Source of the DNA: Eubacterium sp. | GTDB taxonomy: Bacteria; Bacillota; Clostridia; Oscillospirales; Acutalibacteraceae | Length of the DNA stretch: 52,053 nt | Assembly: GCA_014465955.1 (NCBI GenBank) | Contig: JACTVT010000012.1 | Span: 1 to 52,053 of the forward strand | Direction: 5' to 3' | Part shown: one piece after another, positions 33,132 through 40,723 of the stretch | How the letters are laid out: each line of letters starts with the position of its first letter | Position numbering within the stretch: the first letter of the stretch is position 1 | The notes under the pieces: model-generated | The model's input: only the letters and a program-made list of their open reading frames with translations | The model's database searches: none | Told to the model about the DNA's origin: nothing | Program-made: the position numbers and the translations under genes

Positions 33132-34313
33132 ATGGCAAGAAGAGATCGCTTAAGCGGTAACGAAGCAGTTGCAGAGGCACTCCGCCAGATTAATCCGGAT
33201 GTAATGGCTGCTTTCCCGATTACTCCGTCAACCGAAATTCCGCAGTATTTTTCAAAACTTGTTGCAAGCGGTAAAGTCGATTCGGAATTTATTCCTGTTG
33301 AGTCCGAGCACTCTGCAATGTCTGCAGTTATCGGTGCAGAAGCAGCAGGTGCACGTTCCGTAACTGCTACATCATCGGCAGGTATGGCTCTTATGTGGGA
33401 AGAACTTTATCTTGCCGCATCAAACAGGCTTCCCTGTGTGCTTACACTTGTAAACCGTGCGCTTTCAGGCCCTATCAATATTAACTGCGACCACAGTGAC
33501 TCTATGGGCGCAAGAGATGCAGGCTGGATTCAGATTTATGCCGAAAATAATCAGGAGGTTTATGACAACCTCGTTATGGCTTACAGAATTGCCGAGCATA
33601 AAGATGTTAAACTTCCCGTTATGATTTGTCAGGACGGTTTCATTACCTCACACGCAGTGGAAAATATCAATCTGCTTGAAGATAAAGAGGTTAAGGATTT
33701 TGTTGGCGAATATGAGCCTGAAAATTATCTTCTTAATCCCGAAATGCCTATGGCTGTTGGTCCTTACAGTGTAACAAATTATTATTTTGAGGCTAAGAGA
33801 GCACAGGCAGAGGCACTTAAAAACGCAAAGCAGGTAACGCTCGATGTTGCCAAAGAATATAAAGAAATCAGCGGCAGAGAGTACGGACTTTTTGAAGAAT
33901 ATAAAATGGACGATGCCGAGTATGCAGTTGTTATTATCGGTTCGGCAGCAGGTACAACCAAAGACGCCGTTGATGCTTTAAGAGCACAGGGCAAAAAAGT
34001 CGGTCTTGTTAAAATCCGTTTGTTCAGACCGTTCCCTGCAAGCGAAATTGCCGATGCACTTAAAAACTGCAAAGCAGTTGCTATGATGGACAGAACAGAA
34101 AGTTATAACGACAACTGCGGTCCTCTCGGCTCAGAAGTTACAACCGCTCTTTACAGAGCGAAGGCAGACTGCCTTACAGTCAACTATGTTTACGGTCTTG
34201 GTGGACGTGACGTTACAGTTGACGATATGAAGAACATTTATGCAGAACTTGAAAAAATTGCCGAAGACGGCACAGTAGAAAACCCATACAGATATATGGG
34301 CGTAAGAGAGTAA
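33132..34313 (+). CDS. 2-oxoacid:ferredoxin oxidoreductase, alpha subunit
   Basis: The 393-residue alpha chain contains LSGNEAVAEALRQINPDVMA and the AFPITPSTEIPQYF motif, typical of domain I of POR/VOR enzymes. ESEHSAMSAVIGAEAAGARS and TATSSAGMALMWEELYLAA follow. The C-terminal domain II holds LVKIRLFRPFPASEI and NDNCGPLGSEV. It binds part of the TPP site with the beta chain. It follows delta with 1-nt spacing (GGGGGTAAAGTAAA as ribosome site), and beta follows 13 nt later. Confidence 0.93.
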   Translation: MARRDRLSGNEAVAEALRQINPDVMAAFPITPSTEIPQYFSKLVASGKVDSEFIPVESEHSAMSAVIGAEAAGARSVTATSSAGMALMWEELYLAASNRLPCVLTLVNRALSGPININCDHSDSMGARDAGWIQIYAENNQEVYDNLVMAYRIAEHKDVKLPVMICQDGFITSHAVENINLLEDKEVKDFVGEYEPENYLLNPEMPMAVGPYSVTNYYFEAKRAQAEALKNAKQVTLDVAKEYKEISGREYGLFEEYKMDDAEYAVVIIGSAAGTTKDAVDALRAQGKKVGLVKIRLFRPFPASEIADALKNCKAVAMMDRTESYNDNCGPLGSEVTTALYRAKADCLTVNYVYGLGGRDVTVDDMKNIYAELEKIAEDGTVENPYRYMGVRE

Positions 34314-34326
34314 GGGGGTCTTTTCA

Positions 34327-35268
34327 ATGTATAATTTCAAAGAATATGTAGCAAGAGAAGAGCGCCTTGCAGGCGGTCACAGAATGTGCGCAGGCTGCGG
34401 CGGTACAATCGCAGTAAGAAACGTGCTTAAGGCAATCAAGCCGGGTGATAAGGCAGTAATCGGCAATGCAACAGGCTGTCTTGAAGTATCTTCATTTATG
34501 TATCCTTTTACATCATATAAGGACAGTTATATTCATAATGCGTTTGAAAATGCCGGCGCAACAATGAGCGGTGTTGAGGGTGCATATAACGTTTTAAAGC
34601 GTAAAGGCAAACTTGATGATACATATAAATTCATCACATTCGGCGGTGACGGCGGTACTTACGATATCGGTTTTCAGTCGCTTTCGGGCGCTATGGAGCG
34701 TGGTCACGATATGGTGTATGTCTGCTACGATAACGGCGCTTATATGAACACAGGTATTCAGCGTTCATCTGCTACACCTATGTTTGCTGATACAACTACA
34801 ACTCCTGTCGGTTCACAGTCAAACGGCAAGCCGCAGTACAGAAAGGATCTTGCTGCAATCATCGCAGAGCATAAAGTTCCTTATGTTGCACAGACAACAT
34901 TTGTTCAGAATTTCCGTGATTTGCACATCAAGTCCGAAAAGGCTATTTATACAAAGGGCGCTGCATTCCTCAATATTATGGCACCGTGCCCGCGTGGCTG
35001 GAGATATAATACATGGGATATTATGGAAATCTGCAAACTTGCAGTTGAAACACGATACTGGCCTCTTTTCGAGGTTGTTGACGGTGTATGGACTCTGAAC
35101 TATGAGCCTAAGAGATACGTTCCGATTGAAGAATGGCTTTCAAAGCAGGGCAGATTCAAGCATATGTTCAAGCCCGAAAACGAGTGGATGATTGAAGCCT
35201 TCCAGAAGGAAGTAGACCGCCGCTGGGACGAACTCACAAACCGCTGCACCCGCTTCATGGGCGCATAA
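34327..35268 (+). CDS. 2-oxoacid:ferredoxin oxidoreductase, beta subunit
   Basis: The 313-residue TPP-binding chain has MCAGCGGTIAVRNVL near residue 19, with cysteines for an iron-sulfur cluster. ATGCLEVSS and the TPP motif GGDGGTYDIGFQSLSGAMER near residue 102 are followed by CYDNGAYMNTGIQRSSATP. It completes a four-subunit enzyme. The motif set is that of pyruvate/2-oxoisovalerate oxidoreductases rather than the two-subunit indolepyruvate enzyme. A terminator follows 19 nt after the stop. Confidence 0.93.
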   Translation: MYNFKEYVAREERLAGGHRMCAGCGGTIAVRNVLKAIKPGDKAVIGNATGCLEVSSFMYPFTSYKDSYIHNAFENAGATMSGVEGAYNVLKRKGKLDDTYKFITFGGDGGTYDIGFQSLSGAMERGHDMVYVCYDNGAYMNTGIQRSSATPMFADTTTTPVGSQSNGKPQYRKDLAAIIAEHKVPYVAQTTFVQNFRDLHIKSEKAIYTKGAAFLNIMAPCPRGWRYNTWDIMEICKLAVETRYWPLFEVVDGVWTLNYEPKRYVPIEEWLSKQGRFKHMFKPENEWMIEAFQKEVDRRWDELTNRCTRFMGA

Positions 35269-35287
35269 CCCAAATAAATATTCATTT

Positions 35288-35317
35288 AAACGGTCGACTC
35301 ACCCCGACCGTTTTTTC
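35288..35317 (+). terminator. Terminator of the oxidoreductase operon
   Basis: AAACGGTCG pairs with CGACCGTTT around an 8-nt loop, with six T residues after the stem. The -35 box of the next promoter starts one base later. Confidence 0.85.
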
Positions 35318-35346
35318 TTGACCTTTTATTAAAATAATGTTATATT
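35318..35346 (+). promoter_or_regulatory. Promoter of the structured leader of the LRR/SLH gene
   Basis: TTGACC (35318-35323) and TATATT (35341-35346) with 17-nt spacing. The start near 35353 coincides with the first base of the long outer stem of the leader. Confidence 0.65.
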
Positions 35347-35352
35347 AAAAGT

Positions 35353-35517
35353 GCCAAATGTAACTAAATATTATTTCACGGGGATAAGTGCGCGTTTTTA
35401 TTTTCTTGATAAAAATGCACGCTCTTAAATCACGCGCTTATACCGTGTATTGATTTAGTTATGTTTGGCGACAGTTGAGCTGCGTTTTTTGTGCGTAGCC
35501 TTGGCTGCGCATTTTTT
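35353..35517 (+). ncRNA. Unassigned structured RNA leader ending in a terminator
   Basis: The outer stem pairs GCCAAA/AACTAAAT (35353-35369) with ATTTAGTTA/TTTGGC (35453-35469). A second stem pairs CACGG and ATAAG.CGCG (35377-35394) with CGCGCTTATACCGTG (35433-35447). An inner hairpin TTTTTAT/ATAAAAA (35395-35415) has an alternative extension through TGCACGCT. A terminator hairpin (GTGCGTAGCC, TT, GGCTGCGCAT, six T) ends it at 35491-35517. The segment GCTGCG (35480-35485) can instead pair with CGTAGC inside the terminator stem. This looks like a riboswitch or other attenuator. I recognise no known family, and a free-standing small RNA is the alternative. Confidence 0.6.
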
Positions 35518-35541
35518 ATTATTATATTGGAGGTAAATAAA

Positions 35542-37332
35542 ATGAACACAAAACAAATTCGTGGGGTGGGGTGCCCTTACCCCGCCGCAAAACGCATTGT
35601 ATCCTTGCTCTTATCTCTTGCAATGCTCATAACCCTCACCGCAGGAATCGATCTTTATTCTTATGCGTATGGTGATTATCAATATGGAGATTATGAGTAT
35701 GATATACTTGATGACGGAACTGCTGAAATTATCAATTATATAGGTAATGACGCAATTGTAGCCATTCCTTCAAGGTTTAACAGATATACTGTAACCAGTA
35801 TCGGTGCTGGAGCGTTCGGATATTGTGATGATTTAACAAATGTATTTATACCAAACAGTGTTATGAATATAGATGTTTATGCATTTGAAGGATGTGAAAG
35901 TTTAATAAATGTATCTATACCAAATAGTGTTACAAATATAGGTGATTATGCTTTTTACGGTTGTGAAAGTTTAACAAATGTATCTATACCGAATAGTGTA
36001 ATAAATATAGGTAATAATGCATTTGATGGTTGTTCATTAACAGAAATTGAAATACCAGATAGTGTAAAAAATATCGGAAGCCTTGCATTTTATGGCTGTG
36101 ACCGTTTAATCAGTGTTACAATACCGAGTAATGTAATAAGTATAGGTGCCGCACCATTTTTTGGTTGCACAAATTTAATGAATATTGATGTTGATTCTGA
36201 TAATCAATATTACTCTTCACAAAACGGTGTATTATTTGACAAAAATAAAACTTTACTTATTGAATATCCTGTTGGCAATGTTAGAGAAGCGTATTCAATA
36301 CCTTCCACTGTAGAATATATAGGATTTGGGGCATTTGACGGTGCAAGCTTAATAAGCATAACGATACCGGAAGGTGTAACAATTTTAGAAGATTCTGCGT
36401 TTGCTCATTGCACTAATTTAATAAATATATCTATACCAAGTAGCGTAATATTTATAGGACAGGCTGCATTTTCCGGCTGTTTATCTTTAAACAGAATAGA
36501 GATACCGGTGGGCATAATAGAAATTGATTTTTATACTTTTTTTGATTGTGAGTCATTAACTGAAATAGTAATACCTGTAACCGTAACAAGTATAATGTTT
36601 GGAGCATTTTGTGGTTGTGAATCATTAAAAGATATATATTACGGCGGAACAAAAGCAGAATGGGATAAAATAATTATTGATGCAGATAACGATGAGTTAT
36701 TATATTCGAATATTCATTGTGTTTTGGTAGCCAATAATAAATTTAAAGATATTCAAAATGGATTTTACCTTCCATATTCAGATTATATAATGTACACTTC
36801 TGTATATAACAGTTTTATTGCAGGAACTAATCCGCCTTATTACACAGAATTTTCACCAACTGCATCAATAACCCGAGCAATGTTTGTAACGATTCTTTAC
36901 CGTATGGCAGGCGAGCCGTATGCAAACAGTAATCCATACAGCGATTCGCCGTTTACTGATATTAAAGACAAATCAGTTTATTATTATGATGCGGCTTGTT
37001 GGGCGCTTGACAAAGGTATTACAAATCAGTTGACCTTTAAACCGTTTGATAATGTAACACGTGAGCAGACTGCATCATTCCTGTTCAGATATGCAAAGGG
37101 TAATAATCAGCTCGGCTGTAGGGCATATAAAAATGTTGATTTGTCAAAATACAGTGACAGTAAAAATATCAGCAGTTGGGCAACTGAACCTATGCAGTGG
37201 GCAAATTATAACGGAATGATAACAGGCACACAGCAGGGCACTGCCAATCCGCAGGGCGCAACTCAGCGTATCCACGCAACAAAGATTTTGTACGGCTTTG
37301 GCAAACTCTGCAATATCGGCAATTTTGAATAA
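35542..37332 (+). CDS. Secreted LRR (BspA-type) surface protein with SLH anchor
   Basis: The 596-residue product has a signal peptide of about 42 residues (hydrophobic core SLLLSLAMLITLTAG). About ten BspA-type leucine-rich repeats follow (pattern LTNVSIPNSVTNIGDYAFYGC) up to residue 375, and then a YYGGTKAEWDKI cap. Three SLH motifs end the protein (FSPTASITRAMFVTILYRMA; AACWALDKGITNQLTFKPFD; ATEPMQWANYNGMITGTQQG). Such proteins sit in the S-layer or wall and often bind host or matrix molecules. The ATG at 35542 has GGAGGT before it. A 28-nt palindromic element lies inside the signal-peptide coding region (residues 7-16). The repeats use ATA, TTA and AGT codons far more than neighbours, suggesting acquisition or expansion. 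The C-terminal module closely matches that of the protein at 49786-51930. Confidence 0.9.
   Translation: MNTKQIRGVGCPYPAAKRIVSLLLSLAMLITLTAGIDLYSYAYGDYQYGDYEYDILDDGTAEIINYIGNDAIVAIPSRFNRYTVTSIGAGAFGYCDDLTNVFIPNSVMNIDVYAFEGCESLINVSIPNSVTNIGDYAFYGCESLTNVSIPNSVINIGNNAFDGCSLTEIEIPDSVKNIGSLAFYGCDRLISVTIPSNVISIGAAPFFGCTNLMNIDVDSDNQYYSSQNGVLFDKNKTLLIEYPVGNVREAYSIPSTVEYIGFGAFDGASLISITIPEGVTILEDSAFAHCTNLINISIPSSVIFIGQAAFSGCLSLNRIEIPVGIIEIDFYTFFDCESLTEIVIPVTVTSIMFGAFCGCESLKDIYYGGTKAEWDKIIIDADNDELLYSNIHCVLVANNKFKDIQNGFYLPYSDYIMYTSVYNSFIAGTNPPYYTEFSPTASITRAMFVTILYRMAGEPYANSNPYSDSPFTDIKDKSVYYYDAACWALDKGITNQLTFKPFDNVTREQTASFLFRYAKGNNQLGCRAYKNVDLSKYSDSKNISSWATEPMQWANYNGMITGTQQGTANPQGATQRIHATKILYGFGKLCNIGNFE
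35561..35588 (+). repeat. 28-nt palindromic element, copy 11, inside a coding region
   Basis: GTGG, stem GGTGGGGT, loop GCCCTT, stem ACCCCGCC, GC. It encodes RGVGCPYPAA at residues 7-16 of the LRR/SLH protein, between the start codon and the hydrophobic core of the signal peptide. Confidence 0.82.
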
Positions 37333-37345
37333 TTGAATGATAAAC

Positions 37346-37412
37346 GAGTCGATGTTATTCCCTTGTCAGGGAAAATGTCAACAAGGTTGACAAAAGGGTT
37401 TGCATCGACCTC
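37346..37412 (+). other. Three-way-junction-like structure in the 3' region
   Basis: GAGTCGATG (37346-37354) pairs with CATCGACCTC (37403-37412) with one bulge. Between them lie two small hairpins, CCCTTGTCAGGG and TGTCAACAAGGTTGACA. It lies 14 nt after the LRR/SLH stop and before a strong terminator. I do not recognise it as a known RNA family. Confidence 0.45.
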
Positions 37413-37423
37413 TACAAAAAATC

Positions 37424-37456
37424 AACCCCGCCGAATTAACGGCGGGGTTATCTTTT
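37424..37456. terminator. Shared terminator between convergent genes
   Basis: The 10-bp stem AACCCCGCCG/CGGCGGGGTT with a 6-nt loop has A residues on one side and T residues on the other. It can end both the LRR/SLH transcript and the minus-strand pyrophosphatase transcript. Confidence 0.88.
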
Positions 37457-37462
37457 TGTTTA

Positions 37463-37996
37463 TTACATCTGAAATTTTCTTATGTATTCTTCCATACATT
37501 TTTCAATGATTTCTTCAGCAACGGGTCTGTCGTCAACCTCAAGCACAGATGTCGGCTTGCTTTTTTCAAGTGTTTTGTAAACCTCAAAGAAATGCTTGAT
37601 TTCATCAAAATAATGTGCAGGTAACTGGTCAATATTTGTGTAGCAGTTATAGTTCGGGTCATTAACTGGTACTGCAATGATTTTCTCGTCTCTTGCGCCG
37701 CTGTCGTCCATAATTAAAACGCCAATCGGCATACATTCAACAATCGTCATCGGCTGAATCTGCTCACTGCAAAGCACAAGCACGTCAAGCGGGTCTTTGT
37801 CGCTTGCATATGTTCTCGGAATAAATCCGTAGTTTGCAGGGTAATGCGTTGATGTAAAAAGTACACGGTCAAGTTTCAGCATACCTGTGTCTTTGTCAAG
37901 TTCATATTTGTTTTTGCCGCCCTTTGAAATTTCAATTACAGCATAAAATTTATCTTTTTTTATCCTTTTCGGAGATATATCATGCCATATATTCAT
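37463..37996 (-). CDS. ppa: Inorganic pyrophosphatase, family I
   Basis: This 177-residue soluble pyrophosphatase hydrolyses diphosphate to drive biosynthetic reactions. NYGFIPRTYASDKDPLDVLVL near residue 55 contains the metal-binding aspartates. VIEISKGGKNKYELDKDTG near residue 16 and the MDDSGARDEKIIAVP segment also match family I. The start is the ATG at 37996 with AAGGAGG upstream. The in-frame extension to 38044 crosses the predicted promoter. The length is normal. Confidence 0.94.
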   Translation of the reverse strand: MNIWHDISPKRIKKDKFYAVIEISKGGKNKYELDKDTGMLKLDRVLFTSTHYPANYGFIPRTYASDKDPLDVLVLCSEQIQPMTIVECMPIGVLIMDDSGARDEKIIAVPVNDPNYNCYTNIDQLPAHYFDEIKHFFEVYKTLEKSKPTSVLEVDDRPVAEEIIEKCMEEYIRKFQM

Positions 37997-38021
37997 CGTA
38001 ATTCCTCCTTTGTCTGTCTTT

Positions 38022-38050
38022 ATTCTATCATTTTTTGCCCGCAATTACAA
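38022..38050 (-). promoter_or_regulatory. Promoter of ppa
   Basis: On the minus strand TTGTAA (38045-38050) and TAGAAT (38022-38027) are spaced by 17 nt. Confidence 0.6.
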
Positions 38051-38057
38051 CATTTTG

Positions 38058-38086
38058 TTGCAACTTACCGTCTGTTTTTGTATAAT
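38058..38086 (+). promoter_or_regulatory. Promoter of azlCD
   Basis: TTGCAA (38058-38063) and TATAAT (38081-38086) with 17-nt spacing. The leader before the azlC start is only about 15 nt. Confidence 0.7.
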
Positions 38087-38108
38087 AGACTGCGTTGGTG
38101 AGTGAACT

Positions 38109-38822
38109 ATGAAAAATAACAAAATAAAAACTTTTAAATTTGCTTTTCAGAAATCTTTGCCCGTTTTTTTCGGCTATCTGTTTCTCGGCTCAGCTTTTGG
38201 CATAATGCTCTATGATGCAGGGTATAACTGGCTTTGGGCAATTTTTATTTCAATTATAGTGTATGCAGGCTCGGGTCAGTTTCTGCTTGTCAATCTGCTT
38301 GCATCGGGTGCAGGAATTCCCACCGTTGCAATGATGACGTTGTTCATAAATTCACGGCATATGTTTTACGGTCTGTCTTTTGTAGATAAATTCAAAAAAG
38401 GCGGCTGGCGTTATCCGTTCACCATTTTTACGCTTACAGACGAAACATACTCCGTTAACACGTCATTTAATGATGTTCCCGACGGGGTAGACGAGCCCCG
38501 TGCTCGCTTTATAATCGGTGAACTTGATCATCTTTACTGGATATTCGGTTCGATTGTAGGTTCGGTTGCAGGTCAGTTGATACCGATTGATTTTACAGGT
38601 GTTGACTTTTCAATGACCGCACTTTTCATCGTTATTTTTATTGATTTGATGAGAGGGCAGAAGGGCAGAATGAAACTTGTCGGCGTGCTCGGAATTTTTT
38701 CGGCAGTCATCTGCCTTGTGATTTTCGGTGCAGATAATTTCCTTTTGCCGAGCCTTGTAATTACCGTTCTTCTTCTTTCTGTTCTGAAAAGATATTTTAC
38801 TGCAGAAAGGAGCGTGGCGTAA
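38109..38822 (+). CDS. azlC: Branched-chain amino acid exporter, AzlC subunit
   Basis: The 237-residue membrane protein matches the AzlC/YgaZ family. It has about six or seven hydrophobic helices. SLPVFFGYLFLGSAFGIMLY, the YAGSGQFLLVNLLASG motif and FINSRHMFYGLSF are conserved. Together with AzlD it exports branched-chain amino acids or analogues. The ATG at 38109 follows TTGGTGAGTGAACT. azlD starts 1 nt after its stop. Its presence near ilv/leu genes is consistent with branched-chain metabolism, though export of another substrate is possible. Confidence 0.92.
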   Translation: MKNNKIKTFKFAFQKSLPVFFGYLFLGSAFGIMLYDAGYNWLWAIFISIIVYAGSGQFLLVNLLASGAGIPTVAMMTLFINSRHMFYGLSFVDKFKKGGWRYPFTIFTLTDETYSVNTSFNDVPDGVDEPRARFIIGELDHLYWIFGSIVGSVAGQLIPIDFTGVDFSMTALFIVIFIDLMRGQKGRMKLVGVLGIFSAVICLVIFGADNFLLPSLVITVLLLSVLKRYFTAERSVA

Positions 38823-38823
38823 T

Positions 38824-39159
38824 ATGGCTCTCACAACTACACAGGCAGTTATTGTCATACTTGTTGCGGCAGCATGTACTTTTGCCACAAGGCTGTTTCC
38901 TTTCGCACTGTTCGGCGGTAAAAAGGAAGTGCCCGGGTTTGTTAAATATTTAGGTGATATTTTACCTGTAGCAATCATCGGCGTGCTTATTATTTATTGC
39001 TTCAAGGATTTTGTTAAAGGCGATTTCAATACAATTATACCGCAGATTATTGCAGGTCTTGCAACGGCAGGTGTTCATCTCTGGAAGAAGAACACACTTC
39101 TGAGCATTGCCGTCGGCACAATCGGGTATATGCTTTTAATTCATTTTGTATTCATATAA
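38824..39159 (+). CDS. azlD: Branched-chain amino acid exporter, AzlD subunit
   Basis: The 111-residue partner has four hydrophobic helices: QAVIVILVAAACTFATRLFP, VKYLGDILPVAIIGVLIIYC, IPQIIAGLATAGVHLW and LLSIAVGTIGYMLLIHFVFI. The ATR-FP motif near the end of helix 1 is typical of AzlD/YgaH. It follows azlC directly, with AAAGGAG as ribosome site, and ends before a good terminator. The length is usual. Confidence 0.92.
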   Translation: MALTTTQAVIVILVAAACTFATRLFPFALFGGKKEVPGFVKYLGDILPVAIIGVLIIYCFKDFVKGDFNTIIPQIIAGLATAGVHLWKKNTLLSIAVGTIGYMLLIHFVFI

Positions 39160-39162
39160 GAT

Positions 39163-39193
39163 AAACGGCGGATTAACTAACCGCCGTTTTTTT
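39163..39193 (+). terminator. Terminator of azlCD
   Basis: AAACGGCGG/CCGCCGTTT with a 9-nt loop, then seven T residues. Confidence 0.88.
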
Positions 39194-39196
39194 ACT

Positions 39197-39242
39197 GCCT
39201 CCCTTGTTAAAGGGAGGGGGACCGCCTGCGATGGAGGGATTC
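39197..39242 (+). repeat. Longer palindromic repeat, GCCTCCC type, copy 2
   Basis: It begins GCCTCCCTTGTTAAAGGGAGG and ends GGAGGGATTC like the copy at 31799-31847, with a different middle (GGGACCGCCTGCGAT). It lies between the convergent azlD and mnmA genes. Confidence 0.8.
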
Positions 39243-39257
39243 TTTATTAATATAAAA

Positions 39258-40283
39258 TTATACAATTATTCCGCCGCCGATAACATAATCACCGTCATAA
39301 ACTACTGCCGACTGTCCTTTTGTAACCGCTCTCTGCGGTTCGTCAAAGATTATCCTTACCTTGCCGTTTTCCTCAGGGCAGACGGTGCATGGCTGTTCCT
39401 GCATATTATATCTGATTTTTGCTTTTGCCCTTATTTTACTATCAGGCTTTTCAATGCTCACCCAGTTGAAATTTTCAACTTTAACCTCGTTTTCAAAAAG
39501 TTCTTCGTTTGTGCAGAGTATTACCTCATTGTTTTCAACATCTTTTTTGCAGACGTACATAGGCCGCGGCAGTGCAAGTCCAAGCCCTTTTCTCTGCCCG
39601 ATTGTGTATTTAATAATGCCTACGTGCTCGCCCAAAATATTACCTTGTTTGTCTTTAAAATACCCGTGCGGATATTTTCTGTCTGTGTATTTTTCAATAA
39701 AACCGAAATAATCGCCGTCGGGCACAAAGCAAATATCCATACTTTCTTTTTTGTGCCTTGTCGATAAGTCGAGATTTTCGGCAATGCCTCTTGCCTCGTC
39801 TTTAGTATAATTTCCTAAGGGGAAAACAGTTTTTGATAATTGCTCCTGACTGAGTCCGTATAAAACATAACTCTGGTCTTTTTTTAAATCAGCGGCTTTT
39901 TTTATGCAGTATCTGCCGTTTCTGTATTCAATGTTTGCATAGTGACCCGTTGCAATTTTGCTGCACCCAAGTTTGTTTGCCTCATCAAGCATTACACCGA
40001 ATTTCAGTTTTATGTTGCAGACAACACAGGGATTCGGCGTTCCGCCTGTTTCATATGTATCAATAAAATTTTTGATAACTGTGCTTTCAAATAGTTCTTT
40101 GTAATCAAGCAGTTTAAAAGGAATACCGAATTTTTTGCAGATATTTTCCGCATCGGCTATATCCTGCTCATTGCTGCAATAAAGTTTCATTGTGGCACCT
40201 ATGCAGTCATATTCATTGCTCAAAATTCCTGCCGCAACCGAGGAATCCACCCCGCCTGACAGCGCAATTAAAATTTTTTCCAT
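39258..40283 (-). CDS. mnmA: tRNA-specific 2-thiouridylase MnmA
   Basis: The 341-residue enzyme thiolates U34 of tRNA-Lys, -Glu and -Gln. The ATP PP-loop is ALSGGVDSSVAAG near residue 7. Catalytic cysteines are in TPNPCVVCNIKLKFG near residue 95 and MDICFVPDGDY near residue 195, and ATGHYANI lies between. I take the ATG at 40283 as start because GGTGAT precedes it. The ATG at 40298 has no ribosome site. A sulfur donor is needed, and the cysteine-desulfurase-like gene at 46639 is a possible but unproven source. It is divergent from the MIF-like gene. Confidence 0.95.
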   Translation of the reverse strand: MEKILIALSGGVDSSVAAGILSNEYDCIGATMKLYCSNEQDIADAENICKKFGIPFKLLDYKELFESTVIKNFIDTYETGGTPNPCVVCNIKLKFGVMLDEANKLGCSKIATGHYANIEYRNGRYCIKKAADLKKDQSYVLYGLSQEQLSKTVFPLGNYTKDEARGIAENLDLSTRHKKESMDICFVPDGDYFGFIEKYTDRKYPHGYFKDKQGNILGEHVGIIKYTIGQRKGLGLALPRPMYVCKKDVENNEVILCTNEELFENEVKVENFNWVSIEKPDSKIRAKAKIRYNMQEQPCTVCPEENGKVRIIFDEPQRAVTKGQSAVVYDGDYVIGGGIIV

Positions 40284-40302
40284 TATCTTTATCACCATTT
40301 TG

Positions 40303-40331
40303 TTGACTTAAATTGATTATAATCTTATAAT
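40303..40331 (+). promoter_or_regulatory. Promoter of the MIF-sirtuin-radical SAM unit
   Basis: TTGACT (40303-40308) and TATAAT (40326-40331) with 17-nt spacing, 45 nt upstream of the first gene. Confidence 0.75.
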
Positions 40332-40375
40332 TACATTATATACTAAATTAATTTTAAAATAAAGAGGTTTTTGTT

Positions 40376-40714
40376 ATGCCATTCATTAACACAATTACAA
40401 ATACGGAACTTACCGAAGAAAAGAAACTTGCCCTTAAATCCGAATTAGGCAAGGCTATTGAAATTCTCGGTAAAAACGAAAGTTGGCTTATGCTTGCTTT
40501 CAATGATAAGTATGATATGTACTTCAAGGGTGAAACTGCACCGATGGCTTTTGTTGATATATCTGTGTTCGGTCAGTCAACAGATGCTCAGTGCGAAGAA
40601 ATGACCAAAGCAATGTGCAGAATTTTTGAAAAAGAACTCGGAATCGCACCCGATAAACTTTATGTAAAATATAACGGCTCAACGCAGTGGGGCTGGAATA
40701 ATATGAATTTTTAA
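40376..40714 (+). CDS. MIF/phenylpyruvate tautomerase-family protein
   Basis: The 112-residue protein resembles the macrophage migration inhibitory factor branch of the tautomerase superfamily. Pro2, the catalytic base after Met removal, is present (PFINTITNTELTEEKK). FVDISVFG and the C-terminal IAPDKLYVKY and WGWNNMNF also match. MIF-like proteins form trimers with keto-enol tautomerase activity, and their role in bacteria is unclear. The ATG at 40376 follows AAAGAGGTTTTTGTT. The sirtuin gene follows after 9 nt. Confidence 0.88.
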   Translation: MPFINTITNTELTEEKKLALKSELGKAIEILGKNESWLMLAFNDKYDMYFKGETAPMAFVDISVFGQSTDAQCEEMTKAMCRIFEKELGIAPDKLYVKYNGSTQWGWNNMNF

Positions 40715-40723
40715 GGAGTTCCT

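Noticed and set aside
35353..35469. Structured leader read as 6S RNA
   Set aside because: It is only about 117 nt between outer arms, shorter than usual 6S RNA. It is followed directly by a gene with terminator and competing hairpin, which fits a leader better. Not fully excluded.
39204..39767. Plus-strand open frame of 187 codons
   Set aside because: It is opposite mnmA, has no recognisable domain, and its codons mirror the real gene.
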